NCBI GenBank assembly: GCA_946406115.1
Contig: OX291546.1
Span: 11,711,019 to 11,775,018 of the forward strand
Length of the DNA: 64,000 nucleotides
Source: Apoda limacodes
Taxonomy: Eukaryota > Arthropoda > Insecta > Lepidoptera > Limacodidae
Direction of reading: 5' to 3'
Made by a program: the position numbers and the translations under genes. The stretch's first letter is position 1, and every line of letters begins with the position of its first letter. Positions 1 through 11,727 of this stretch are shown one piece after another. Under the pieces are notes generated by a model. The model was not told where the DNA came from and searched no databases. It saw only the letters and a program-made list of their open reading frames with translations.

Positions 1-76
1 ATTTTAGTTCTGAAGGGTGGTGATGTAAGCCTGTCGCCGCAACGCCTTTAGATTAGAGCCTATTTAAAATTATAAT

Positions 77-162
77 TAAAATTATAAGTGTAAAAATTAA
101 AGATCAATGATGGACACCTTTAAAATTATAAGTGTAAAAATTAAAGATCAAAGATGGACAGG
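77..162. repeat. Tandem duplication, 44-bp unit, two copies
   Basis: Two consecutive copies of an AT-rich 44-bp unit (77-120 and 121-162), both containing AAAATTATAAGTGTAAAAA followed by TTAAAGATCAA and GATGGACA. They differ by about one base. This looks like a local slippage duplication. Confidence 0.85.
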
Positions 163-1237
163 TTAGTGACAGGTAATCCCCTTGACTAGATTTTTGAGGA
201 ACTATAAACAGCACAGACAACACAGTCTAAAAAGTTAAATGTGGCATTGAATCAAATTGTCGTGTGACTAGCTTTCGCTTGCACCTAGTCGCCAACACAA
301 AGTCTTGACTCACCGAAATAAAAATAATTCCATGCTTTTGTTTTCCAAGTATTTCAAACTCTCCCTGGGCAAAAAGAAAGTCAACCTGTTTCGAAGAGAA
401 AAATAAATATTACTCAGAGGAACTTTTAGTCGGGATAAAGTTATTCTTTGTCCTTCGTCCTTATAAGCCTTAAACCTTCTTTGTGCCAAAACTCAAGTCA
501 CCTTGTCGGTTTGTTGCTACGGCGGCGACGTAAAGTAAAGAGTCCTACGGGTGAAACATACGTAAAACCGAACCTGTTGGAACACTTAGTCCAGAATTTT
601 TTTTTGCAGTTTACGATTTGGCACTGAACTGACATAAGTATTGTAAATTAGCTTTTGCCTGCGGTGTAGGGTTTTAACAGCAGCTCCTCAATTATAGAAA
701 AAAAACGACTCACACTTGATGTTTTCAAGTAACCTATCCTTCCCCAGGACTCAAACTATCTTCATGCTTAATTTCATCTTAATCAGTAGTTTAAGCGTGA
801 AGAGGTAACGGATAGACAGAGTTACTTTCGCATTAATAATATTTATATGAATACTAGCTCTTGCCTTATCTAGGAGAAAATTCGATTGAATTTAAGCGTC
901 CGTACATGTCGAATAGGTCATGTTTGTCGATCTAGATCTCAGTTTGTATGTTATTTATGAGTTCAATCATCATTTCGAAACTGGAAACTTGAAATCTTAA
1001 TCTTTAATCGCTCGAACTTTTTGACCATTTGCTCGATACAAAAACCTTCTTTGGTACACAATTTTTGTTGGATCTTTAAAACAAAAGGCTATTTCACGAT
1101 TGTCTTGAAAATGATTGATAGGCAATAACAATACCTTAATATGCTCAAACCATTTTTATTATAAACGAAGTTTTAATGATTTTTCGCAACATTTACGTGT
1201 TAGCTACCGCCGTAACACCAGGCAGCAGTTATATAGC
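163..1237. other. AT-rich sequence without recognisable gene
   Basis: No open frame with coding character, RNA gene or recognised repeat was seen on either strand. Exons of the membrane-protein gene downstream could hide here, but none was recognised. Confidence 0.5.
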
Positions 1238-1648
1238 GCCATCTCTTGCTTTCGTCTCTGCGGCGCACTCTTAACGAGAAAAAAATAGTTTGGTAGCAAG
1301 TACCGCACGAGAAACTTGTCTTGGGAATATTTTTTTTATATTTGAGAATTTATATATGAAGATAATTATTGCGTTTTTAAAAAATCAGGTTTTTAGCGAT
1401 AAAAAACAAACCGCTTGACCGATTATTATTTATTGTTTTTTGCCATCTCTTGCTTTCGTCTCTGCGGCGCACTCTTAACGAGAAAAAAAAAGTTTGGTAG
1501 CAAGTACCGCACGAGAAACTTGTCTTGGGAATATTTTTTTTATATTTGAGAATTTATATATGAAGATAAATATTGCGTTTTTAAAAAATCAGTTTTTTAG
1601 CGATAAAAAACAAACCGCTTGACCGATTATTATTTATTGTTTTTTGCT
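1238..1648. repeat. Tandem duplication, 204-bp unit, two copies
   Basis: The block starting GCCATCTCTTGCTTTCGTCT occurs at 1238 and again at 1442 with near-perfect identity, and ends in ATTATTTATTGTTTTTTG both times. The period is 204 bp. The copies differ by only a few bases or single-base indels, so the duplication is recent or homogenised. Confidence 0.9.
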
Positions 1649-1689
1649 ATGTGGAGAGGCGGCGTAGAAGGGGAGCGCCCGGTCCAGTT

Positions 1690-1835
1690 AATTTTTTTTT
1701 TTTGAATAACAGAATGCTTTGCTGGCGCAGTACCCTAAAAGAGTTTTAGCTGTCATATGCGATTTAACGCTCAAGAGCGCCCCAGATCCAGCTCCTCGGC
1801 ATGGGTCGATGTATGAAGAGTTTGAAACAGGTCAG
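1690..1835. repeat. Dispersed GC-rich repeat, copy 1
   Basis: A GC-richer island after a poly-T run. Its core AACGCTCAAG...CTCCCC/GCCCC...CCTCGGC...GGGTCG resembles the block at 40345-40510, and the upstream parts also align (TGCTTTGCTGGCGCAG versus TGCAGTTGGCTGTCGCAG). I infer two diverged copies of one short interspersed repeat. The family was not identified. Confidence 0.45.
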
Positions 1836-2984
1836 GGCAAAAAACGTACCTGGGATACATAACGATTACTCTCATAAGGTCTTGAAGTTGACGGGTGGAC
1901 TTTGGGGTCCTTGTTTTCGATGCGCGCGCTGGAGACTATGTGTGTGATTTTCGACAAACGGGTTTGAATGTCCGACTAGCTATTCGATAAAGCGGACTAT
2001 TGACTACCGACTATCGGATGCTCTTTAAAATATTAAGTTATATTTTTATATATTTTTATTATATTGTTTGTAAATATATACTGATCTACACAAAAACTTT
2101 GATGGCGCGATATAGAACGCTTGACTTCAGCCTTGGTTGCAGCTGTACGATATGATCCTATGAATGAACGATTAGGTATATCATAAGTACAGCTACAGAC
2201 TTTATTAGTAGCACAGAATGAAGAATAGTGTTTCTAACAGTAGTTAATCGGCTTCGGAAAAGTGATTTTATATCCCACTGAGCCCGTGCTAAATTTAGTT
2301 ATCATTGTGGGGCTCCTACGCCACAGCTTGATTAAAGCAGAATTTATCAATTAAGATCTCTTTCGAATATCATGTCCGGTCAAGATTTATAGAGCGAGAT
2401 AGTGCTGCTAGATTCGTTTTAACCTGTCTTACGAACTGCTGCTGCACGGATCCTAGATAATAGACGGAATCAAAAAATTTTAGTAAGGAAAACCTATAAT
2501 ATTTATTCTTGCGGAAACTTTTGAATTTAATGGGATAAATTGCAGATTTTTGTGTATGTTGTCTGTAATAATGTGAAAATTTTGATGAATATTACCTATA
2601 GTTTTTAGAGGTAAGCCCTTTTATATAGTTAAAAATCTTCAAAATCGATTCCCAATATATATTTATAAAATAAACTGAGAAATAAAATCTTTTTTTAGGT
2701 TAGTTCAGTAGAAGTTACCTATTATTTATGGGACATATATGTTTACATATACAAAATTAGGTATATAGCATAATTAACACCATTTTAATTAAACAGAACG
2801 GAACCCTATAAAGATAAACGCGCTTTAAGTACATTTTCAAACACCCTACCTACATCCATTAAAGCTACTTAAACAAGAAGCACGCAAGTCCCGACGGAAG
2901 TCTTAAATTACTAATTCCCTTGCGGCTTTTTTGAACTTAAACAAAACATTCCCTTGTGTTAAAACTTAGAAAAATTACAAAACA
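1836..2984. other. No gene recognised
   Basis: AT-rich sequence with scattered short direct repeats (for example CCGACTA words near 1970-2020). No coding pattern or known element boundary was seen. Confidence 0.45.
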
Positions 2985-3009
2985 GAAAATTTGAATATTT
3001 CGTCTTTTT

Positions 3010-3450
3010 ACTCGATATAAAAAAAAATTTACGTTTGTATGTATGTATGTATGCATGTCCACGATTATTTCGCGTTTGGTTTAACCGATTTTAATGCGGT
3101 TTTCAGAAAAGTATTTGTTACATCCTTAAGAATCCTTATTACAACGCAATATTAAGCGAAGTGTGTATAAGCTAAATCTCAACACTTTTAAATAAAAAAA
3201 AACAAATCACTTTTCTGACAAATCTGGTTACGTATTTAAATTCTGCAGACTAATGACAAGCATAGAGTGTTGCCAGAAAAACAAAAACTGGTTGCGTTCG
3301 GAACCTGGCGTTTCGTGCTTAAGGCGCGGCCCCGATAGCAACGGTACAAAACCACAGGATCCTGGAGAAATCAAGAAGTCTCTTCAAATTTTCATATGCA
3401 AAGTTGGAGCTATGTGGGTATTTTTTTAGTGTACGAAAAAATAATAGGTC
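3010..3450. repeat. LINE-tail-like repeat with (TATG)n
   Basis: Contains a short (TATG)n run at about 3034-3056, then 'AACCGATTTTAATGCGG', a wording typical of the 3' parts of insect non-LTR elements, and a GC-rich word (3314-3351) that recurs at 12366-12401. Assignment to a non-LTR tail is inference from word content. No protein-coding part is present. Confidence 0.35.
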
Positions 3451-3457
3451 ACCTTAA

Positions 3458-4344
3458 GGGCCCTCTTACACCCCATTAGCGCCGCCATTAGATATCCTCA
3501 ATTTTCTCTTCGTAGAAAACGAATTTCTAAAATCCAAATGTCGCAACTATAAAGCTAGTCATAAGCTATTTTAAACTAGGAACCGACTTCAAAAAGATCG
3601 AATAAAAAGGTAAAAATAATTATTAAAAAAAAAATTGATCTAAATTACGATTTAAAGTTGCTGTCGTGCAAGTTAAGTGTGTTTTATAAAAAATTTAGAT
3701 CAATTTTTTTAAATATATATTTTTACTTTTTTATTGCATATTTTTGACGACTTCAAACTTCCTTGTTTTTGTTAAAATGTTTTTATTTTTTCCTCATGTT
3801 TTTGTTATCTACCGCTCCTGGCTAGCTAGTGACTCGTTTTATTGAAAGTTTAAACATTTGTATGAAGAATCAATTTTTTTTATTAAATAGATGAAAAAGT
3901 CCGGGCAAAGCGGACATGTTAAATCAAAACATTTTGATTAAATTGAGTTACCCGTTAATATCTTATTTATTTGACAATATTTAAAATGTATTTTTAAGTT
4001 TTGGATAAAATAAGAAAAATAAAAGACTTAAGAAGTTTTTAAAGTAGATGTCCTTCCCTAAGGTTATTCCCATTCTTAATTTCATCAAAATCGGCTAAGA
4101 GGTTTATTTGAATTCTTATTCGTGTTCACGCTAATTCAACTCACACTTGACGTTTTTTTAATTTCCATGCCCATCCCCCACCTTCATCATTATATAGCAG
4201 CTAACTAGCGCCGCCATTAGATATCCTCAATTTTCTCTTCGGTGAAAACGAATTTCTAAAATCCAAATGTCGCAAATATAAAGCTAGAAGCTAGAGAAAA
4301 TTGAGGATATCTAATGGCGGCGCTAGTGGGGTGTAAGAGGGCCC
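3458..4344. mobile_element. TTAA-flanked foldback/MITE-like DNA element
   Basis: TTAA at 3454-3457 and 4345-4348 flank an 887-bp segment whose ends are inverted repeats of about 50 bp. The left end is GGGCCCTCTTACACCCC...GCCGCCATTAGATATCC and the right end is its complement at about 4296-4344. An extra direct copy of the left subterminal region (about 3477-3560) lies at 4207-4290, so the right end can fold into a strong hairpin. TTAA target duplications are typical of piggyBac-type and some other DNA transposons. No transposase is encoded, so it would be non-autonomous. The superfamily is not proven, because the termini do not begin with the CCC typical of piggyBac. Confidence 0.7.
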
Positions 4345-4543
4345 TTAAAAATGGATCTGGAGGCCTACAACTGATATCAGTTTCAATCCCAATTCAGTTT
4401 CAATCCAATGTCGTGGCAAGCTTAACTCGATCTCTATCGGCACTCCTCAACCAAATTGTGATTGGATTGAAATTTCGAAATCTCAAATCAAAATATAAAA
4501 ATAAAACTGAAACTAATAAAAATTAAAGTGAACGTAAAATTTT

Positions 4544-5245
4544 CGTAGCGATAGTTTTTTTTTTTTTATAATATAATGGGCTCGCACGGTCTTAGCAGAC
4601 CATTTATGCATTTGCCAGAGTCAAAGTCAATTATATTATATCGTATCGTTGCGCGGGCGTTACCGCGCGTCCTCGTTTTCAAGTCCCAAGATTGGGCGGG
4701 AGATTTGGTGTGGATCCACAGACATTGAGCGTCATGTCCTGCTTATTTCTTCATAATTCACTATTTATGAGCCTTCGCTGCACAATTATTAACACGCTTT
4801 CGAAAAACTTTGCTAAAATATATACATCGAAAGTCACTAAATGAATTTAGAAAAATTAAACAGAAAAAAACACCACTCCTTCTTAAGATTCGCGCCAAAA
4901 CTCCGTAGCGATAGTTTTTTTTTTTTTTTAATATTATAATGGGCTCGCACGGTCTTAGCAGACCATTTATGCATTTGCCAGAGTCAAAGTCAATTATATT
5001 ATATCGTATCGTCCTCGTTTTCAAGTCCCAAGATTGGGCGGGAGATTTGGTGTGGATCCTCAAACATTGCGCGTCATGTCCTGCTTATTTCTTCATAATT
5101 CACTATTCATGAGCCTTCGCTGCACAATTATTAACACGCTTTCGTAAAACTTTGCTAAAATATATACATCGAAAGTCACTAAATGAATTTAGAAAAATTA
5201 AACAGAAAAAAACACCACTCCTTCTTAAGATTCGCGCCAAAACTC
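4544..5245. repeat. Tandem duplication, about 350-bp unit, two copies
   Basis: The unit begins CGTAGCGATAGTTTTTTT and ends AAAACTC. It occurs at 4544-4903 and 4904-5245, and the first bases of a third copy start at 5246. The second copy lacks a short GC-rich segment (TGCGCGGGCGTTACCGCGCG) present in the first. Otherwise they are near-identical, including a conserved GGGCTCGCACGGTCTTAGC block. Confidence 0.88.
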
Positions 5246-5690
5246 CGTAGCGATAGTTTTGTAATGTTTATTTAGAGTTTTGACATTTCTTTTCACAGAT
5301 TATCATACCTAATTTCACTCTCGATCCGATGGCGTCAAGAGTACCGATTCTTAATATTTGTATAGGATTTTAGTTCCGAAATTGGCCACCAAATTCCGTT
5401 CTCGATTGAGTGCTACAGCAACGTTCAAGAGTACCAATGTAGTAGATCTATGACATAAAAAATTAAAGCTCATATGTCAAAATCCAGGAAGGCAACAAGG
5501 GAATACGTTTGTATGGGTAAAAATCACAGAACATTATAAGACTGAGGTGTACCCTAGTAGAAATGCTATTTAAAACGGCGAGTGTGCCACGATCTTTAGC
5601 AGACGCGCATTTCACTTCGAAACTAGCAAATCTGTCATATAGTTGCTCGCGGACTACATCGCTGTGTTTTGCTGCACAATTTTTTTTAAA

Positions 5691-5769
5691 ATGCCTTCCT
5701 GTGCAGTAATTGCTTGCAGAGCAGAAGCCAGGTATAAAATGTATCAAAGGGAGGAATATCTTTTCATTG
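5691..5769 (+). CDS. Possible first exon of a THAP-domain protein
   Basis: An ATG at 5691 opens 26 codons beginning MPSCAVIAC, which matches the usual start of THAP zinc-finger domains (Met-Pro-x-Cys-x4-Cys, the first two ligands of the C2CH site). The frame runs to a good splice donor, TTG|GTGAGT, after 5769 (phase 1). THAP domains bind DNA and occur in transcription factors and in P-element-type transposases, so this could be a host gene or a transposon remnant. The later THAP signatures (Cys-x2-His and AVPTIF box) would lie in other exons, which I did not find. The match is short, so chance remains possible. Confidence 0.25.
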
Positions 5770-7227
5770 GTGAGTAGAAGACTATATAATTGTAAGCTTT
5801 TACATAATTATAAGAAAAATAACCTTTAAATAAAAATTGACATTGATAAACAATATCTTAAAGTATCAAAATACAAGCGATATGCATTACTGTCGATGTT
5901 CCTTGGAGCCGCAACAGGGACCGTGTCTAGAAAGCAATGTATAAATGCCATGAGCAACAAAGTCGTATGATCGATGCGTGTCTTTCTGGTAGTTATGTTC
6001 TACGATATTTTATTGCTCCTATCGACATTTTTCAGAGTTAATGTTTTATAATTTTACTTTTTTGCAATAATTATATTAAACAGGCCTGAGGTTTTGAAAT
6101 TGCGAGTTTTATTAACCACTCTACTGAATATGTGTGAACTTTTACAATAAATTAACTAAAATGTCAACTTTTACAACATGTAAAAATGTCAACAAAAAAC
6201 CAAGTTTATCAATTGGACCCGTATGTATGTAATATTGTAAGAACTGCGCTATATTCATGTTTTAGCCTATGGAAGCCCACAAAGGCAAACACGTATGCTA
6301 AATTTCATAAGTGTATTTATGTATGTTTGTCAGAAAATATAATATTTCTCAGAAAATTATAATCGTATTTTAATAATTATTTTTTTGTCTAATAAGATAT
6401 GGTCTATTAGTGTGTACAAATAACTAGACTACTTTAAATTCCGGACGATTATAACTTCCCTAAGGAAAAACTATACCCGAGTTCCACCTGGACGACCATT
6501 AGCTACTGCTGTGGCAAACTTCCTTAAGTACTATGTTCTGAAGCTATAAGTGTCAAAGTACTTATTTAGGTACGAGACACAAAGCCAGAGCATTAATGGA
6601 ATTTCATATCTTAAGAAATATTTTTTACATTGCACACCTGTGTGATCAAAATCGGTGTAAGTTAAAACGTTGGGAAGCGAAAAAAGTAGCCTAGACTAAA
6701 GACAATCATAAATGTTCATCACATAAATTTTTGTTTTGTGCGGAAACCGAGCTGTTTTAGTTCGTTGGTTCTAGTTCTTATAATATAGATCAAAATAATC
6801 TTCGTTCCAGACTCCCTAAAGAAAACATTTCATAAATGCCATCAATATAAACAAATATTTGCATAGCAAAGGCAAAAGTTTAACTTTGAGCCAGGACTTG
6901 GTACTGCAACCCTTATAGTCTGTGTAAGCGGTCTGCCGTTTGAGTTATCAAAGCAGAATTCTTGCTATTGAAATTCCTAACTGCATCTTTGAACGTCATA
7001 GACACACAATTACTAGGGAACTTATGTTTGCTCCTGTCAAATAAATCTTACAAATTACCAGTTTTTCATGAACCTTAAAACAATATAAATACATATGCAC
7101 AGGGATAGTCTATCTTCGTTTGACACCTAGTCGCCTAGTCTAGTTGTCATCGTAGATACAATAACATTGATCAATGTCTCAAAAATGTAAAATTTACTCG
7201 TTTAAGGCCTCATATATAAGACTAGCT
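5770..7227. other. No gene; LINE-tail-like words
   Basis: AT-rich. Around 6160-6360 it has CCGTATGTATGTAATATTGTAAG and similar wording that recurs near 55225-55260, suggesting two old non-LTR 3' tails. Nothing else was recognised. Confidence 0.4.
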
Positions 7228-7261
7228 GACACGGCAAACGTTTTTTTTTTAAACATCTGCC

Positions 7262-7341
7262 GCACCAACCTAATAGGGTTGTACTTATTTAGAAACCTTC
7301 CCCGTCGTGTGAATAACAACCTACTAAAATTTCATTACCAT
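7262..7341. repeat. Left half of interrupted repeat (copy 1)
   Basis: The block AGAAACCTTCCC...CGTGTG.ATAACAA...AAAATTTCATTACCAT matches 9006-9054. Its continuation resumes at 8926 after the TIR element, so the copy was split by that insertion. Confidence 0.6.
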
Positions 7342-8925
7342 CCCAAGTAACATTTTAGCGTTAAGAAAAGCTGTAGTAGATCCTTTTTTCGGTTCTGCTT
7401 AAATATTAAAGAGTTAGCGTGTAATAACACCTTTATATCTTCGATTTTGGCGCAAAATTTAGCAGGTAAAGCCTGTATAGACCCTTTATAGTGGTACTTT
7501 AAAACCTTTAGTAGAAGTGTATAAGAGGTGTTATAAGATCGTCAGTTTTCCGCTCGAACCTTTATTGCACCTTTATAATGGACTTTATTGAAACTTTTAG
7601 TTATATAAAATATCTATAATGGTCTCAAATAGAACTTGGATCCGTATTTTGATACCGTATTACTCATTTGTAGCGTTTTCAGGGTCAAAACTAGATAGTA
7701 AAAACTTCTTAAGTCATAAAATTACATTAATTTGTAAATATTAAATAAGTGTTACTGTTTATCTACGGCCATTGAAAAATTTTCATCACAAAATGTAAGT
7801 ATTGTTGATTAACAGTGTTCTTGAAGTTTAATATTAATTATTAGTGCGCTTGCAAGTTTAATGTGATTGTGTTATATGTTTCTCGTCTCAATTTTGACGC
7901 GCCTTAGAAAAAATATGATTTTAAGGAAAAAAAGTAAAACAACTAAAAGTTATAATAACCTAAAATAGTTTTTAGACATTCAATTTCAAATTTTGGTCAG
8001 TTTTAGTGACTGTTTACATAAACTAAGTTAAATAATTCAGAAAATTTAGGTACCACGTTATTTAAAAGTGATTTGGTATAAATAAATATTTAGTATTTTT
8101 CTGACAGAAAGTGATTGAAGATGGCGATATTTATCTTAAAGATGCAGACTTTTCTTAAATCTATTACGACACTCGAAGAACTACAACGCCGGTAGTCAAG
8201 AGTATTATGCGATCTTTGGTTGACATAAGAGAGGAACTACGCACTTAGCGAAGACATCTACCTGCAGCGGAGAGTAAAATACCGTCTTTAGCGTTACCTA
8301 TATACCTTAATTTCAGCCCAGTTCGATAAATGTTTTCATAATGTAAGGTTAGATTACAGACAAAACTTTAAGCGTTAGAAACATTAAATGGTTTCATTAA
8401 AGAATTACTATTTGTTTTACTTACACCATAACCCTTATATCAGGATCGTACAAAACTGTTATAACTATTTAACCTATCATTGTCTTTCGTTTTACAGGCG
8501 TAACCTGTATGTAAGAGTTATACAACGAATGTAGTGTATGGTGTTACTACACTTTTAATTAACTCGGTTGCAGAACCAATGACGTTAATGAAGTTGAACA
8601 ACAGCCTTATGATATATAAGCAACTCTGATATAGCAGATTTATAGCAATAAGGATTATAGAGAGTTAATGAAGATCTTCGAACGGCTTTTGACGCTGCAG
8701 GCCGAAACAAGCTTTAAAGTCATAAGTATATAAGCGTCCGCTGCTGCTACACTAACTGGAAAGAATATTTAACTACGTTTTTACAATTCTAATACAACCT
8801 ATAGAGCTTAACTTATTTCATAAGTGAACTGTATCACTTTTAGTGACAACCGAATCCATTATAAATCAATAGTAGTACTCTAAGCTTCAAAATTACCTGT
8901 AACCAACGCTAAATTGTTTGTTGGG
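7342..8925. mobile_element. TIR DNA element inserted in an older repeat
   Basis: The left end CCCAAGTAACATTTTAGCGTT and the complement of the right end, CCCAACAAACAATTTAGCGTT, agree at most of 21 positions. The 1.58-kb segment between them interrupts a repeat whose intact copy lies just downstream (9004-9110), which supports insertion at this point. No open frame of transposase size is present, so it is non-autonomous or decayed. The target duplication is unclear (AT at most). Superfamily not assigned. Confidence 0.55.
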
Positions 8926-9110
8926 ATCGGTTTACCCTTATTGCGCGAGTCCGACTTGCACTTGACCCTGTCCGACTCGCACTTGACCCTTTTTTCTATT
9001 TCAGAAACCTTCCCTGGCGTGTGTATAACAATTTACCAAAATTTCATTACCATACCAAATTTATTACAGTTGATTTAACCTTATTGCGCGAGTCCGACTC
9101 GCACTTGACC
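8926..9110. repeat. Right half of repeat copy 1 plus intact copy 2
   Basis: 8926-8998 carries CCCTTATTGCGCGAGTCCGA...CACTTGACCCT, the right half of the split repeat. 9004-9110 is a second copy reading through from AGAAACCTTCCC to CACTTGACCCT. The GCGAGTCCGACTCGCACTTG word is the complement of the GGCCAAGTGCGAGTCGGACT word common in Lepidoptera (from memory). Confidence 0.6.
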
Positions 9111-9815
9111 CTTTCGGAAAATCCTTTCGTATCCGATGCATACGTTAGACGAAGAACACACCTCCAAGTTTCAGGCCTCTACTATCAACGATTTAGGCTG
9201 TGCGTTGATCCGTCAGTCAGTCATTCAGGAAAAAGCATTTTATATGTATAGATTGGTTCATAAGGTTATATTTTATTTTATGTAGTAAAAAAGCGGATTT
9301 AAAAAGTTATAAAAAGGTATAATACTAAGACCTAAGTGTGAGTAGATTATTAATTTTATAGTTTGCAAAAATCTTATCTTTATACGCCAAATTTAGTGAT
9401 ATGGATTTATCGACAGAGCCTCCTCCTTAACACTTTTCAAACTGACAGCGCCTATTTGATCGTGATTGGCTAAGACGCTCGGCTCTTTCAAAATGGACAA
9501 TGTGTTGTGGCGACAGCGGTTCCAGTACTGTTTGAGTAACATGGCACTTCTAATGACTTATAATGTTCTGTGGTAAAAACAGCGCGATATTTCCGATATG
9601 CTTCTTAAAAAAAACTATTTTGAATATAGTGTTAAATAAAAAAAATGCATAAAAATTGGTAATTGGCTTTTAGGTTGAAAATTTAGATTTATATGTTTTT
9701 GGGATATCATCCGCTAGAGGGCAAAATAAGGGATGAAAATTTGTATAGGAATTCCAATACTTTTGTAGATAAATCCATAAACATTTAAAAGATTCTCTTT
9801 TTCAAAATTCCCTGC
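9111..9815. other. No gene recognised
   Basis: AT-rich sequence between two mobile elements. A short open frame (9021-9251) crosses the repeat and has no coding character. Confidence 0.45.
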
Positions 9816-9823
9816 GACAAAAT

Positions 9824-11719
9824 TAGGGCATGAATATCGGAATCTCGGAATATCGAAATCCCGGAATCTCGGACCCTTAAGTCCGATATTATAATTCCGA
9901 TACTGAGTAGTCCAATATCGTAATATCGGAATTAGTCAAATATTCTGTTTAAATTTTAAAATAAGATATAAACGGTGCCTTTGGCTTTGGTGTGCCTTTG
10001 GTGTTGTCTCACTACCTTCTTATTGAGATGCTACATAGTTACAGAATGCTATTACAGCTTTCGTACTTTCTTCCACCGAAGTCCTACAAACTGTCATACA
10101 GCACCCAGTACATTATCCAAGAACAGGCACGTTGTATAAGTTGCCCGAGTCCACACAATAATAGTAAAACGATGAAATATTAGCAGACACTTAACATTTG
10201 GGGGCACGGGCCATACACACCATAGAGTCGGCGCTACTGCTAACGAAGGGCGAGGACGAAAGTATTGAAAGGCAACAAATCTACACTTCGTACAACGTCG
10301 CCTCGCCTTGAACGACATCCGAACTTTGTCAGACCCCGATTTAAAGGGAGGCAGTATCTAAATTTTTTGACTGGTGTCGCGAATACGATTCACTACATTA
10401 TATATAGTAGATAGCAGACACAATATAGAAATTCGTGTTCAGTGAACTTGAGAAGCAATACAAATTATCTTTAATCATGTCTCGCTATGAACTTGCAAAT
10501 CTTAATAAAAAAGATGACAATTAATAGCAGTAGTACTATTCCTACTTTCCTAAAAGGCGTCATTTTTTTCAAACCATGAGTAAAAAAGGTATATAATGCG
10601 TATGCATGTCCTAAACATCAAATATAATAAAACCCTGGAGCTGTGACAGAAACAAAGACTATGTTGAGGTAGTTTTATTACTTTGCGATTAAAGTACTAC
10701 CTAACCACTACAAGGTGTGATATGACTTTTGAACAAGAATTAGAGAAAATCTGAAAAAATAGGAAGGCCTTGCCTGTGGACGCCAATTTTTACCTTTTTG
10801 AAATTATAATAGCTTATTAACTTGTATGCGACAAAAACGGCAGGAGGGATTAGTGTATATATATTACATGCGTACAGAGCGTTTGTATTTTACATAAGTT
10901 TTGCCTTATGTTGGCAACACTTCGTTGCACATTGCAACATTAAATAATTATGTTAATGTGGCAACCCCATACCTTATCTGTGAACCAACTTGGTCCGCTA
11001 CAACGTGTATATTAACTTACTAGGAAATATAAAGATTCTTCTCCAAATCAAGACGTTTCTTTCAAGAACCCATACAGTCCACTAATAAAGGAGCAAAATT
11101 CTACACCTTAGTGTTGAAAGTAAACGTGTTTCGTCAGCTGGATATTTTTGATGCATTGTTCACTTTCGCAAGTTTGCGTTTGCTAAAATGCTAGAAGACT
11201 TTAATTTATTGAGAATGCACCATAAAGTTTCTCTCTTAAAAACATATACATATTGTTAGTAAATAAGTAGTTTCGTTCCATTTGTTTCTAATTGTATTTT
11301 TTTAAAGATAATTTTAGGTTTTTTTTATTTAATTAGTAGCAGAAGAGTAGCGGAGTGGAGGAGTTTCTATGAACGTATTATGAAAAAAAAGGTGGTTTTC
11401 TAAAAAATAAATAAATAGTACAGGATTAGTAGTTTTATTCTCTTGTTAATTTTTTTTCAATTTTTTATTAAGTATTTTAGTGAAGCTATTGCAGGTATTT
11501 TTAATTTAGATTTCGTTCATAGGTTGTGCTATTTTAAATTTATTTATCAAAATTTATTTCAGTTTTATAGTTTAATCATCACATAATTTTTATATTGATT
11601 ACAAAAAGAAATTAATTTAAAACATGTTGTATCTAAAACAATTTTATGAAAAATATGTTTAAAATCTAATATCGGAAATCAATATCGAAATTGAAAACCT
11701 TCCGATATTACATGCCCTA
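9824..11719. mobile_element. hAT-like DNA transposon with 8-bp target duplication
   Basis: The segment starts TAGGGCATGAATATCGGAA and ends with the complement of TAGGGCATGTAATATCGGAA. It is flanked by GACAAAAT (9816-9823) and GACAGAAT (11720-11727), an 8-bp target duplication with one mismatch. TAGGG-type termini and 8-bp duplications are diagnostic of the hAT superfamily. The first 110 bp repeat ATATCGGAAT/ATCTCGG words many times in both orientations, and the same words recur at 11668-11706, as expected for transposase-binding subterminal repeats. No transposase frame survives across its 1.9 kb, so it is non-autonomous or heavily decayed. Confidence 0.75.
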
Positions 11720-11727
11720 GACAGAAT

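Noticed and set aside
4314..4526. 70-codon + frame beginning MAALVGCKRALKNG
   Set aside because: Its start lies in the inverted terminal repeat of the TTAA element and the rest is AT-rich low-information sequence.
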